From positions 1 to 38,791 of the forward strand of contig JAGATU010000095.1 in the NCBI GenBank assembly GCA_017621115.1: a DNA stretch of 38,791 bases, given 5' to 3'. The notes under the pieces were generated by a model that was given only the letters and a program-made list of their open reading frames with translations, was not told the DNA's origin and made no database searches. Each line of letters begins with the position of its first letter. Within the stretch, counting starts at the first letter, position 1. Both the position numbers and the translations under genes were made by a program. Origin of the DNA: Lachnospiraceae bacterium (GTDB lineage: Bacteria; Bacillota_A; Clostridia; Lachnospirales; Lachnospiraceae). Shown here piece after piece: positions 15,615 through 24,262 of this stretch.

Positions 15615-17606
15615 TTATAATGCTTTTTTAGAATCTTCCACACAGGCAAACGGTCCCGGAATAACAGTGGTTCCACGATGATTACCAAAATAGTCTCTGT
15701 CAAACTGAATCGGTGTCTCATCCGGATTTTCAAATTTCTGTTCCGGCTCAAATGCCATACCGAGTACATCGGTATTAATCATACGGCTTGTGAAATCTTT
15801 TACAAAGTCATATACATTGGTATCGAGATAATACTTGCCGTCTTTTTCAACCAGCTCTACCTTCACATCTTCTCTTGCGTTGTCGACAACCAAACCGTTA
15901 ACTTCCTTCTTCCATGCCTTAGCGCCACCGAGGTATACATTACCCTCCGACCAAACCGGAAGGTGTCCGAAGTGAGCAGGTTCCAATCCTTTCATATTAG
16001 CAGGCTTGGTAAAATCAAACTGCGCAATCCATTCGTCGTAATTTGGATATTCGTCAAATGTCCATGTACCCACGTGACGGTTTTCACTGTCATATCCGTC
16101 ATCACTGTCATGGCGTGTGATTACATCTTCAGCCGGCCATTTCTGTACGAAAATATTGTTATAGAAACGGTCATCCCCATGAAGAAATGTCATAAATCCC
16201 ATAACTTCCGTTCTGTGCGGAATATGGTAAGGCGTATATCTTGGTGCCGTACCGCCGCCAACATCCGTAAGCGCACCACAAATTAAATTATGTACCATTG
16301 CTACGCCCTGTGTTGCAAAACGCAAACTTGCATCCGAAAGCATAATATTATGGTCAATTAATGTCGGGCCGTGGCTTACTTCCACAAAGATATCCTGGGA
16401 CATCATACCACCTGCCAAAGCCTTGGCAAATGCCGGACGCTGGTTGTCATGAAGCAGGTTCTGTGATAAACGTGTTCCCTGTGCTTCCCAGTCACACCAG
16501 ATACCCATTGTACAATGATGGATGTGGTTACGGCGCATGATTACGTCAATTGCAGCATGCATCTTAATACCGGAAATCTCTGCTCCTCCAAGTTCCATCA
16601 TATTGTTAATATGGTGAATGTGGTTATCTTCAATAATACTGAATACACCGCCCATACGGCCGATAATACCACCCTGCTCGCAATGATGGATATTGTTTCT
16701 GCGAATGATATGGTGTCCGATATTTTCTTTTAACCAGCCATGGTACTGTCCGCGGCAAACCGCATCGCGTTCCATCTGCGTCGGGCTCTTTACGTATTTG
16801 TATGTAAAATAGTGGTTATTATCAGGATCCAAATATTTACCTAAGGAAATACCGGAACATTTACTGTTCGAAATCTCACAGTCCTCGATAATCCATCCCT
16901 TACTCCAGTGCGGACCAATCATACCGTCCTGGAATGCTGCAGGCGGCGCCCATGTTGTTGCTGCTTTGTTGATATTAAAGCCGCTTACCGTAATATAGTT
17001 TCTTCCTGTCTCGGATGGGAAGAAGCACATACGTCTGACGTTAATTTCTACATTTTCTTCGTTCGGGTTTTTGCCCTGGAAGTTCGCATAGATTACAGTC
17101 TCATCCTTTTCTTCATCCTGCTCTGTGTACCATTTATAAACAGATTCTTCCGATACCCAGCTGCATTCATATACTTCAGCTTTGATACAGGCTTCCAAAG
17201 AAGCTGTCTCATACATTGCTTTATCATTCAGATATACACAGCCTGTATGCTTGTCTGCTGTTGCAAAATACCAATCACCGTATACAAATGTTGTATATGG
17301 ATTATAGCCTCCGAAAATACTGTTTTTCACTCTGCAAACCCAGACATTTCCTTCGTATAATGTCCAGTCCTTAATCTGTTCCGCACCTGTAATAACTGCT
17401 CCCAAAGGTTCTACACTGCGATAGATGATTCTTGCATCTTCTTCGCCTGCATTAACAGGGTTAACATATTCTCTGTATACACCGGGTGCCACGAGCACTT
17501 CGTCACCGGGCTTAGCTATTTTGGCTGCTTCATTAATACTGCGAAACGGTCTGTCCTGCGTTCCGATTCCGTCAAATGCCGCATTTACATTAACGTAAAG
17601 TTTCAT
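15615..17606 (-). CDS. Glycoside hydrolase family 120 beta-xylosidase (right-handed beta-helix)
   Basis: 663 residues, no signal peptide, so a cytoplasmic enzyme that likely releases xylose from short xylo-oligosaccharides. The sequence follows the Thermoanaerobacterium XylC (GH120) pattern as I recall it: GNVWVCRVKNSIFGGYNPY, IYANFQGKNPNEENVEINVRR, WAPPAAFQDGMIGPHWSKGW, and repeats of the RRNNIHHC type that build the parallel beta-helix. By that comparison the nucleophile is D372 (WCDWEAQGTR) and the acid/base E409 (FVEVSHGP). Between them lies about 14 residues (PAFAKALAGGMMSQ) absent from XylC in my recollection. ATG at 17606 follows GGAGG. The gene is preceded by a sugar isomerase gene on the same strand. 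Confidence 0.85.
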   Translation of the reverse strand: MKLYVNVNAAFDGIGTQDRPFRSINEAAKIAKPGDEVLVAPGVYREYVNPVNAGEEDARIIYRSVEPLGAVITGAEQIKDWTLYEGNVWVCRVKNSIFGGYNPYTTFVYGDWYFATADKHTGCVYLNDKAMYETASLEACIKAEVYECSWVSEESVYKWYTEQDEEKDETVIYANFQGKNPNEENVEINVRRMCFFPSETGRNYITVSGFNINKAATTWAPPAAFQDGMIGPHWSKGWIIEDCEISNSKCSGISLGKYLDPDNNHYFTYKYVKSPTQMERDAVCRGQYHGWLKENIGHHIIRRNNIHHCEQGGIIGRMGGVFSIIEDNHIHHINNMMELGGAEISGIKMHAAIDVIMRRNHIHHCTMGIWCDWEAQGTRLSQNLLHDNQRPAFAKALAGGMMSQDIFVEVSHGPTLIDHNIMLSDASLRFATQGVAMVHNLICGALTDVGGGTAPRYTPYHIPHRTEVMGFMTFLHGDDRFYNNIFVQKWPAEDVITRHDSDDGYDSENRHVGTWTFDEYPNYDEWIAQFDFTKPANMKGLEPAHFGHLPVWSEGNVYLGGAKAWKKEVNGLVVDNAREDVKVELVEKDGKYYLDTNVYDFVKDFTSRMINTDVLGMAFEPEQKFENPDETPIQFDRDYFGNHRGTTVIPGPFACVEDSKKAL

Positions 17607-17652
17607 TGTAACCTCCTATTTTTCTTCTCTTCCCCAAGAGTTCTATAGGTTG

Positions 17653-17681
17653 ATTTTACCACTTAAACATGTGCTTCTAAA
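17653..17681 (-). promoter_or_regulatory. Candidate promoter for the GH120 gene
   Basis: On the minus strand TTTAGA (17676-17681), 17 bases, TAAAAT (17653-17658) with a TG one base before the -10. It lies in the 98-base gap after the isomerase gene, so GH120 can be transcribed on its own. Confidence 0.4.
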
Positions 17682-17704
17682 GTTGTTTTTTATAGTGACA
17701 GGCA

Positions 17705-18499
17705 CTATTTTTCATTCTCTATTTCAGACAGAACGCGCTTTAAATAGGCAACCGATTCTTCTGCTACCGATTCATAATCATACTGATATACGTCCAAAGA
17801 AGCATTTCCGTCAAAACCTATTTCTTTTAACTTGGTCAGGTATGCCTTCAGGTCCATGTCACCTTCCCAAGGAATCAAGTGATTATGTACTCCTTTTGCC
17901 ATATTTTCCAAATGCGCATGTACCACCAGACCACGGCATTTTTCCAGCGCTGCCATCGGATCTTCATCCTGTAAAAATACATGTCCGATATCAGCGTTTA
18001 CCAGCAACATCGGAGAATGAATCTCCTTAAAGGCTTTCAACATCTTCTCTGTATTATCCGCTACAAATCCCGGCTCAAATTCCATTGCAAGGTAAACATT
18101 CTGCTTTTCGGCCTCTGCGCAAATTAATTTGGTATCTGCTATCAGTTTATCCCACTGTTCCTCAAAAGTAAGTTCTTCTTTGCGGATGGCACCGTTGATA
18201 ATCATCTGCTTGGCACCAAGCTTGGCCGCAACTCCAACAGCCTTTATTATTGCCTGCAGTTTTTCTTCGCTTTCGGTATAATCCATATGCGCCCCGACTG
18301 AATATGCCTTAACGCCGTTTTCTGCCATGCAGGCCTTCATTCTCTCCGGAAAATCTTCCTCAAAGAATGATTCGCGAATCTCAAACTCTCTGTTATAAAT
18401 ACCGATTTCCACTCCGTCAAATCCTTTTGCCATAATGCGACGTACTGCATCTTCATAAGAGTCGGTCGGTATCATCTGTGTACGACCCAAAATATACAT
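17705..18499 (-). CDS. Sugar phosphate isomerase/epimerase (AP endonuclease 2-like TIM barrel)
   Basis: 264 residues, full length for the family. A TIM barrel of the xylose isomerase-like superfamily that acts on keto or aldo sugars with a divalent metal. The likely metal ligands are E140 (YLAMEFEPGF), D170 and H173 (VNADIGHVF), H196 (VVHAHLENM) and D236 (ASLDVYQY, where many members have Glu). The opening MYILGRTQMIPTDSYEDAVRRIMAKGFDGVEIG is typical. The ATG has AAAGGAGG seven bases before it. It lies upstream of the GH120 xylosidase gene and downstream of the DUF58 cluster, 37 bases from the latter. The exact sugar is unknown; a link with released pentoses is an inference from position. Confidence 0.8.
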   Translation of the reverse strand: MYILGRTQMIPTDSYEDAVRRIMAKGFDGVEIGIYNREFEIRESFFEEDFPERMKACMAENGVKAYSVGAHMDYTESEEKLQAIIKAVGVAAKLGAKQMIINGAIRKEELTFEEQWDKLIADTKLICAEAEKQNVYLAMEFEPGFVADNTEKMLKAFKEIHSPMLLVNADIGHVFLQDEDPMAALEKCRGLVVHAHLENMAKGVHNHLIPWEGDMDLKAYLTKLKEIGFDGNASLDVYQYDYESVAEESVAYLKRVLSEIENEK

Positions 18500-18536
18500 T
18501 TTGCGTCCTCCTTTTCATATTCAAAATTATACAACT

Positions 18537-19775
18537 CTATTCTCTAAAGCCGTATCTTGCAAATTCGTACAGTTTATGTAATTCTTTTCCTTCCGTGGTA
18601 TCTACAACGCCTGCTGCCGTTTCGATTTCCGTCGGTGTCTCAAACTTTGCCGGACGGTCTTTTCTGTGCCTGCGGATAAACTTACGGTAATTACGGCGAA
18701 TTTTATCTTCTTCGGTTCTTGCCCATGTCCTCCTTAAAAATCCAATTTTCTCTCCCTCATCCATATAATCAAGGGACTCAACAATATCCTCTTCTTCAAC
18801 GGATGACTGTTCAAATCGTCTTAACATCTTACGCAACCCAAGAAAGAGGGCATACGCACACAAAAGTACCGCAAATATAAGTGTCCCATAAATGAAAATA
18901 TCCACAATCAATACTGCCATCGGTGACAATTCATCATTTACCGGAACCAGCTCCGTATCAAATTCAGGAATCTCAATCATTGGCTGTGTTGTAAACTCAT
19001 ACTCTATGATTCCATTCTTTGATGGTTCACTCTTACGGATATCATTGTAAGAGCGGTTATTCATTGTTAATAACGCCGGAAAAATAGTAAGCATTAACAA
19101 ACCTAACAAGACAATCAGAAACGCTTTCCCTATCCCATAAATTCTTCTCGCCGGAATATTCCGCACCTGACAGGCCTCTTCGTTCAGTCTCAGATAGTCT
19201 TCGGTCTTTTTAATATATTCATATACTACTGCAAACAAAAGATATATGAGCGTGCTGTACAATGCAAGGTTACATACCTGCGGACAATCCAGATTAAGCG
19301 CATACAAATAAAATGCCACAAAGAGAATTGCCATCTTTGGATTGGGCTTATCCACTTCCATCGATTCCACAAAAGAAGCGTCACTAATCTCTCTTGCCTT
19401 CTTTCTGTTTGAGCGGTATATTCTCATAATATAGGCTATTACCGCAACCAAAACAGCTATCACATTCATACATAACCGATAAATATTCGACGCCAATTCG
19501 TCCGGGAAAGAGCTGCTTATTATCTGCGCACCTGTTTTAGCCACAAAAAAGAAACCAACCACAAAACACAAATATACCCAGAATCTTCTGCACTTTCTGG
19601 AGGCAACCATGCTTCCGATAACCGGCACTGCCAATATGTAACTGCTAAAATAAATCCGGTATAATAGTTGCGGATCTCTTTGCATAACGCCCATATAAAT
19701 AAGCGGCGTCACCATGGAAAGAATCATAAGTACATGAATCCATTCCAGGCATCTTTTCATTTTCGTTCTCATCAT
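18537..19775 (-). CDS. Polytopic membrane protein of the MoxR-DUF58 operon
   Basis: 412 residues with about eight hydrophobic segments: near 10-26, 36-57, 64-83, 101-119, 149-165, 170-188, 213-235 and 283-310. Two soluble stretches stand out, an acidic one before the last helix (about 240-280) and a charged C-terminal tail rich in Arg and Glu. The ATG overlaps the DUF58 stop codon (ATGA), so the genes are translationally coupled. In other genomes MoxR-DUF58 pairs are followed by a transglutaminase or von Willebrand type membrane protein. No Cys-His-Asp transglutaminase motif was seen here. Function unknown; a part of an envelope complex is a fair guess. Confidence 0.7.
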   Translation of the reverse strand: MMRTKMKRCLEWIHVLMILSMVTPLIYMGVMQRDPQLLYRIYFSSYILAVPVIGSMVASRKCRRFWVYLCFVVGFFFVAKTGAQIISSSFPDELASNIYRLCMNVIAVLVAVIAYIMRIYRSNRKKAREISDASFVESMEVDKPNPKMAILFVAFYLYALNLDCPQVCNLALYSTLIYLLFAVVYEYIKKTEDYLRLNEEACQVRNIPARRIYGIGKAFLIVLLGLLMLTIFPALLTMNNRSYNDIRKSEPSKNGIIEYEFTTQPMIEIPEFDTELVPVNDELSPMAVLIVDIFIYGTLIFAVLLCAYALFLGLRKMLRRFEQSSVEEEDIVESLDYMDEGEKIGFLRRTWARTEEDKIRRNYRKFIRRHRKDRPAKFETPTEIETAAGVVDTTEGKELHKLYEFARYGFRE

Positions 19776-20875
19776 TCATCCACCTCCCGTTTTACAAACA
19801 GGAAGCTACTTGAATGTACTTCCGGTACTTCTCCAAACTCATAAGGCAGAACCCAGATTCCTCCTGATTTACTTCCAATCAGATTTTCCGCTTTCTGTAT
19901 TCTCTGTGGCGGAATATTTTTGGAAATAATAATCGGAACCGCATCTTTAGGCGATACTTCCAACACTTTTTCAAAATCCATCACGGCGTCTTCTTTCCAG
20001 TTTACAGCCAATTTCTTTTCAAGGATTATCCTGTTACTCTTACTGCGCGAAAGCGGCAGATAAAAGAAAGATTTTCTCTCTTCATCCCGAAGATTAATTG
20101 CAATTCCGACTTCCATTCCCTTGCTCATCAGTTTCTGGAATAAGGTTGCCGCTACCGAAATGCTTTCCTCTATCAGATGTTCTTTCTTAAATATCTCTTT
20201 ATCCTCCACATCCAGATAAATCATTATTTTCTCATTCTTCATGGAAGTAAAGGTATTAACCATTAAATCGCCGGTCTTGGCAGACGCTTTCCAGTTGATA
20301 TTTTTCATTGGGTCCTGCATCGTGTAATCACGGATGGATGCAAACGCAAACGGGTCTTCGAGATATTTTCTATCGCTTTCCTGCTCACCCATCAGATGCT
20401 CGCCGGCACGAAGGACATCATCCACATTCGTTCGTTTTGCATACACATAAATCTTCGCATCCGTATCCACATTCTTACGATAGGTATCTTCATGCAAAAG
20501 GGAATAACTGACCATCGAAACATCCTCAATGGCATACAAACCCCTTTTCTGACATTCCATCTGCAGGGTACGTGTAATACGCTGTCTTCCCAAAAGCGCA
20601 TAAATATCGCGCTTATAGATATAATCACTCACAGAAGTATTATCGGTATCCTGAAAACGGATTCCCTTTTTTACACGAAAACGGATTTCCAATGGGGACA
20701 CCGGCATTCTCTTGTGGTTCTCTATTTTTTCTTTTAACTGCGCACTCTCCCCGGCATAGACATAACTCTGCCCAAAGGATAAGTCTACCGTCAGTTCTTT
20801 ATGCCAGATGCTACGGTAGATTGCCCTGTAAACAAACATTATCAGCAATACGCCGATTACCAATACTGCAATCAT
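19772..20875 (-). CDS. DUF58 domain membrane-anchored protein
   Basis: About 367 residues from the ATG at 20875, which overlaps the MoxR stop as ATGA; a TTG four codons earlier has a ribosome site too close. One membrane helix near residues 2-18 is followed by a beta-rich domain and then the DUF58 signature FASIRDYTMQDPMKNINWKASAKTGDLMV near the middle, with a von Willebrand A-like fold after it (IMIYLDVED). DUF58 proteins work with MoxR ATPases, probably in assembly of envelope or metal-containing complexes; the biochemical action is not settled. It ends by overlapping the start of the next gene. Confidence 0.85.
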   Translation of the reverse strand: MIAVLVIGVLLIMFVYRAIYRSIWHKELTVDLSFGQSYVYAGESAQLKEKIENHKRMPVSPLEIRFRVKKGIRFQDTDNTSVSDYIYKRDIYALLGRQRITRTLQMECQKRGLYAIEDVSMVSYSLLHEDTYRKNVDTDAKIYVYAKRTNVDDVLRAGEHLMGEQESDRKYLEDPFAFASIRDYTMQDPMKNINWKASAKTGDLMVNTFTSMKNEKIMIYLDVEDKEIFKKEHLIEESISVAATLFQKLMSKGMEVGIAINLRDEERKSFFYLPLSRSKSNRIILEKKLAVNWKEDAVMDFEKVLEVSPKDAVPIIISKNIPPQRIQKAENLIGSKSGGIWVLPYEFGEVPEVHSSSFLFVKREVDE

Positions 20876-21828
20876 GCTCTTTTCCAATCCTCCGTAGGAA
20901 CTGCCACTGTCTGAAGCAGGCTCTGAATCTTGCCTGCCTTACGCTTATAATCGTCTTCTTCACAAATCAGACGGTGCGCCAAAACCGGCACTGTTACTGC
21001 TTTAATATCTTCCGGAACTACATAGTCTCTTCCCTGAATAAGCGCATATCCCTGGGACGCACGCAAAAGCGCAAGCGTTCCTCGAGGACTTACACCTTCT
21101 TCCATTCCCGGACGGCCCATTCCGGCACCCGTTCCGCTACGGCTAGCCTGTACCAGTTCCACAATATAGTTACGCAAATCACTATGTACAAAAATATTGC
21201 GACATTCTTCCTGCAATTTGCAGATATCCTCTGCACTGCATACCGCTTCAATGTTCTGCAAAGGTTCATCACAAATGTAGCGATCAATCATTTCCAGTTC
21301 TTCTGCCTTACTCATGGCTCCCATGCTGATTTTCATCAGGAAACGGTCCATCTGCGCTTCCGGCAATGGGAAACATCCTAATGTTTCCACCGGGTTCTGT
21401 GTTGCCATAACAAAGAACGGTGTCTCAAGTTCTCTCGTCTGCCCGTCCACCGTCACCTGTCTCTCACCCATACACTCCAAAAGACTGGACTGTGTTCTCG
21501 GTGTGGCACGGTTAATCTCATCCGCCAATAAAAGATTGGTAAATACCGGACCTTCACGGAATACAAAACCGCCTTTTTCCTGATTGTAATATGACAATCC
21601 CGTCACATCACTCGGCAGTAAATCCGGTGTGAACTGGATACGGCTAAACTTCATATTCATGGACTTCGCAAGCGTCTTTGCAAGTACGGTCTTACCCATT
21701 CCCGGTACGTCCTCAAGCAGCACATGACCGCCTGCAATAAGCGATGTGAGCAATAAATCTACGGTATCTTCTTTGCCGATGATAACTTTCGAAATGTTTG
21801 TTTTAATGTTTGTAATAGTTGCGTTCAT
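20872..21828 (-). CDS. MoxR family AAA+ ATPase
   Basis: 318 residues. Hexameric AAA+ chaperone of the MoxR type. Walker A is GMGKTVLAKT (43-52 region), Walker B is LLLADEINRA with D103 and E104, and ATQNP is the sensor 1 region; PLPEAQMDRFL gives the conserved arginine-rich segment. ATG at 21828 has AAGGAG seven bases upstream. It is first in an operon with DUF58 and a polytopic membrane protein, both joined by ATGA overlaps. MoxR ATPases of this kind remodel partner complexes, often at the membrane. Confidence 0.95.
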   Translation of the reverse strand: MNATITNIKTNISKVIIGKEDTVDLLLTSLIAGGHVLLEDVPGMGKTVLAKTLAKSMNMKFSRIQFTPDLLPSDVTGLSYYNQEKGGFVFREGPVFTNLLLADEINRATPRTQSSLLECMGERQVTVDGQTRELETPFFVMATQNPVETLGCFPLPEAQMDRFLMKISMGAMSKAEELEMIDRYICDEPLQNIEAVCSAEDICKLQEECRNIFVHSDLRNYIVELVQASRSGTGAGMGRPGMEEGVSPRGTLALLRASQGYALIQGRDYVVPEDIKAVTVPVLAHRLICEEDDYKRKAGKIQSLLQTVAVPTEDWKRA

Positions 21829-21841
21829 TTATCTTCTCCTT

Positions 21842-22735
21842 TTACTGTTCCATAAATTCCAATATTAATGCATTAATATCGATACCGGTTATTTTTTCAT
21901 CCGGCCAGGAATGGCGGCCGTCTTTTATAAACAAGTTCCAAACCCGTTTATCTTTTCCTTCTTTTGCGTATTTCGTGAAAACAGAACCTTTTCCGATTTC
22001 AGTTGATTCTGCTTCTTCCAGCCCATTTGATTTTACCCAGTAATCCATTACATCCTCAATTGCCGGTGCTTTAGAGTATTTCGCGCTTCCATCGCTGTAT
22101 TTAGGAACAACATCATCTTTTTCTCCGGTAATCTGAAAAACACCAACATCATTTGATTCATTACGATTTAACCAGATTTCCTCCGGCATCATCCCTGCCA
22201 CACTGACAACTGCTGTAAAAGTATCCGAAGCCTCCATTGCCAGTCGGTGTGTCATAAATGCTCCGTTACTGAATCCTACCGCATATGTACGCTCTTCACT
22301 AAGTGAATATTCCTCCTGCAAATACTCTGCAAGCGCAACCAAAAATCCGACATCATCATTTCCTTCTGCGCTCATTCCCGAATTCCATCCGACAGCAGAC
22401 GTTGCATCCCCCGGATTAGCCGCCCCTGTTACATACACAACGGCATATCCGAGCGGATTAGCCTTCTCCTCAAAATGTATGGAACTGCGAAAACTTTTGG
22501 CAGTATTTCCATATCCGTGTAACAGCAGCACCAAAGGTGCTCCCTGCGTATCTTCCGGCAATTCCGGAATAAACTCATGGGCTACTCCATCATAGGAACA
22601 GGAAAAAAGATTATCCTCTTCTTGGGCGATGTCTTCTATTTTCTTAATATTTGTACGATTATCTTTACCACATCCTGTCATACAAAAAGACAGAACCAGT
22701 AATAGCGAAATTAATTTTTTTACTTTCCCTTTCAT
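21842..22735 (-). CDS. Lipoprotein esterase (polyhydroxybutyrate depolymerase/feruloyl esterase-like)
   Basis: 297 residues from the ATG at 22735, chosen because GGAGGGG precedes it and a lipoprotein signal begins there; the longer frame from 22804 overlaps the terminator of the next gene. The signal is KKLISLLLVLSFCMTGC, with the lipidated cysteine in the MTGC lipobox, so the enzyme is outside the cell on the membrane. The oxyanion strand is VLLLHGYGNTAKSF and the nucleophile is S156 in GFSNGAF, the pattern of PHB depolymerase and feruloyl/acetyl-xylan esterases of family CE1. DGRHSWPDE gives the catalytic histidine. A polysaccharide ester or polyester substrate is possible. Confidence 0.8.
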   Translation of the reverse strand: MKGKVKKLISLLLVLSFCMTGCGKDNRTNIKKIEDIAQEEDNLFSCSYDGVAHEFIPELPEDTQGAPLVLLLHGYGNTAKSFRSSIHFEEKANPLGYAVVYVTGAANPGDATSAVGWNSGMSAEGNDDVGFLVALAEYLQEEYSLSEERTYAVGFSNGAFMTHRLAMEASDTFTAVVSVAGMMPEEIWLNRNESNDVGVFQITGEKDDVVPKYSDGSAKYSKAPAIEDVMDYWVKSNGLEEAESTEIGKGSVFTKYAKEGKDKRVWNLFIKDGRHSWPDEKITGIDINALILEFMEQ

Positions 22736-22781
22736 TGCACTTCCCCTCCAATGTCTATTATTGCAAGAAATTGGAAAATAA

Positions 22782-22816
22782 AAAACCCGAGGAATTCTAT
22801 ACATTCTTCGGGTTTT
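22782..22816 (-). terminator. Terminator of the DUF1848 gene
   Basis: A 14-bp stem with one G-U pair (22782-22795 with 22803-22816) and a 7-base loop, followed by U residues on the minus strand. It begins 2 bases past the stop codon at 22819 and is very compact. Confidence 0.8.
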
Positions 22817-22818
22817 GT

Positions 22819-23763
22819 CTACATCATATCCAATAAATTCAGTTGTACATCCTTTAATGACTTGACTTTTCTCTCCTTTATTACGTCTGCTTCCGTAATC
22901 TCTCCAAGCAAAAGCGGCGATTGGGGATTGTGTCCGCTATAATTTTTCTCAACGGAGTCTGCCATATAATTGGCGTAACAATACAGGCATCCGTTCTTAC
23001 AGGTATTATAGGCACCGATATCAATACTTGCTACACATCCACATTCCTTTCGTTGATTGGTATCTTTGTCCACATTTATTCTGCAACCGATGATTCTCTC
23101 AATGCGCTCCTTGTCGATACAATGTGCATGGTTAACTCCCAGTTTTTCAAAATCACCGGCCTCTGCACAGGTGTCTATGTATAAGCCGTTCCTGTCCGCA
23201 ATTTCCACAAATCGCTGTAATAGTTCTTCCTGCATTGCGTATGTGTCATTCACATAATTAAGAGCCTTTACATTGCGTTCTGTATTCTTGTATGAGTCCA
23301 TAAAACTGACCGTACACTTCTCTGTGTAACCTGCCAATTCTTCCGCCAATTCTGCAAAACACCGGCAATGATACTCCATCGAATACTTCTCGCTAAAGAA
23401 AATCGGGTCGTACCTCAACACAACTTTCTCCCTGCCAATTTCCTTTGACAGTCTCTGAAATGCCGGCAGGATAATCTCCTTTTTGGAAGGAAGATTTCTC
23501 TCCACATCCTGTCCATAACCTGTCAGTGTAAATTGAAAATAATAATTATAGTCATGTAACCGCTCTAAATTAGGAAGCATAGGTATCGGATTCTTCGTCC
23601 AAAATACAATGCAATCCACTACATTCGGCGACAAATCAATCCGGCTAACCTGATGATAATTCATCGGATTGCGGACCAGCACATATTTCTCTTTTATTCT
23701 GTTATAAAACCATTCCGAATAATAGGACGGTATGTCGGTTCTACGGCTGGCACTGAGAATCAT
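22819..23763 (-). CDS. DUF1848 family protein with C-terminal CxxxCxxC motif
   Basis: 314 residues. The start MILSASRRTDIPSYYSEWF and the strings VFWTKNPIPML and LRYDPIF are typical of DUF1848. Near the end are cysteines C241, C243, C255, C259 and C262; the last three form TCKNGCLYCYAN, the CxxxCxxC layout of radical SAM iron-sulfur sites but at the C-terminal end. This suggests a 4Fe-4S protein with a permuted radical SAM-like arrangement; no reaction is assigned to the family to my knowledge. ATG at 23763 follows AGAGG. It stands alone, bounded by its own terminator. Confidence 0.75.
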   Translation of the reverse strand: MILSASRRTDIPSYYSEWFYNRIKEKYVLVRNPMNYHQVSRIDLSPNVVDCIVFWTKNPIPMLPNLERLHDYNYYFQFTLTGYGQDVERNLPSKKEIILPAFQRLSKEIGREKVVLRYDPIFFSEKYSMEYHCRCFAELAEELAGYTEKCTVSFMDSYKNTERNVKALNYVNDTYAMQEELLQRFVEIADRNGLYIDTCAEAGDFEKLGVNHAHCIDKERIERIIGCRINVDKDTNQRKECGCVASIDIGAYNTCKNGCLYCYANYMADSVEKNYSGHNPQSPLLLGEITEADVIKERKVKSLKDVQLNLLDMM

Positions 23764-23776
23764 GTTTTACCTCTTT

Positions 23777-24244
23777 CTATGTATACAAAAACTGCCACTC
23801 TGTCACGATTCCGATTATCGAAAATATAACCGCCAAAACTGCACACGTCAAAAAATACATCTTAATCCACGGTTGTTCACAAACGCCTAACTGACTTGCC
23901 GGCATCGCCTTTTTCGGATTCTTAATATAATACAGGTTTACCGTATCCGACAATTCCCAGTGGGATGACAATCTGGTCTTACGTGTCCTTCCTTTGTACT
24001 CGTATACATATACACCGACCGTTTTTCCGGTCCAGTTCCCGTCCTTGTCCCTATCATCGTATGTTTTTTGCAGTTTTGCTTCGATAATATGTCCGTCCGC
24101 TTTTGCCTTCTCTAACAACTTCTCACGAATAAACGGCACATAGAAGACGATTCGAAGATACACCATAATCGGCGTTGCAAATATGGCAAAATACGGCGCC
24201 ATACCGATACCGATTGCTATCCACATAAATATCTTGATTCCCAT
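23777..24244 (-). CDS. DUF3592-like membrane protein
   Basis: 155 residues. A hydrophobic N-terminal pair (about 4-20 and 24-36) and a C-terminal helix (about 131-150) flank an extracytoplasmic or cytoplasmic beta domain with the string VYVYEYKGRTRKTRLSS and DTVNLYYIKNPKKA, which match DUF3592. ATG at 24244 follows AAAGGTGTAAACC. It lies 13 bases before the DUF1848 start. The function of the family is unknown. Confidence 0.6.
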   Translation of the reverse strand: MGIKIFMWIAIGIGMAPYFAIFATPIMVYLRIVFYVPFIREKLLEKAKADGHIIEAKLQKTYDDRDKDGNWTGKTVGVYVYEYKGRTRKTRLSSHWELSDTVNLYYIKNPKKAMPASQLGVCEQPWIKMYFLTCAVLAVIFSIIGIVTEWQFLYT

Positions 24245-24262
24245 GGTTTACACCTTTCTCTA

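Noticed and set aside
15678..17360. Several plus-strand frames of 70-200 codons opposite the GH120 gene
   Set aside because: Rich in Cys, Ile, Phe and His as expected from the complement of a beta-helix gene; no ribosome sites or families.
20692..21381. 229-codon plus-strand frame opposite DUF58 and MoxR
   Set aside because: Antisense shadow of two conserved genes with no recognisable domain.
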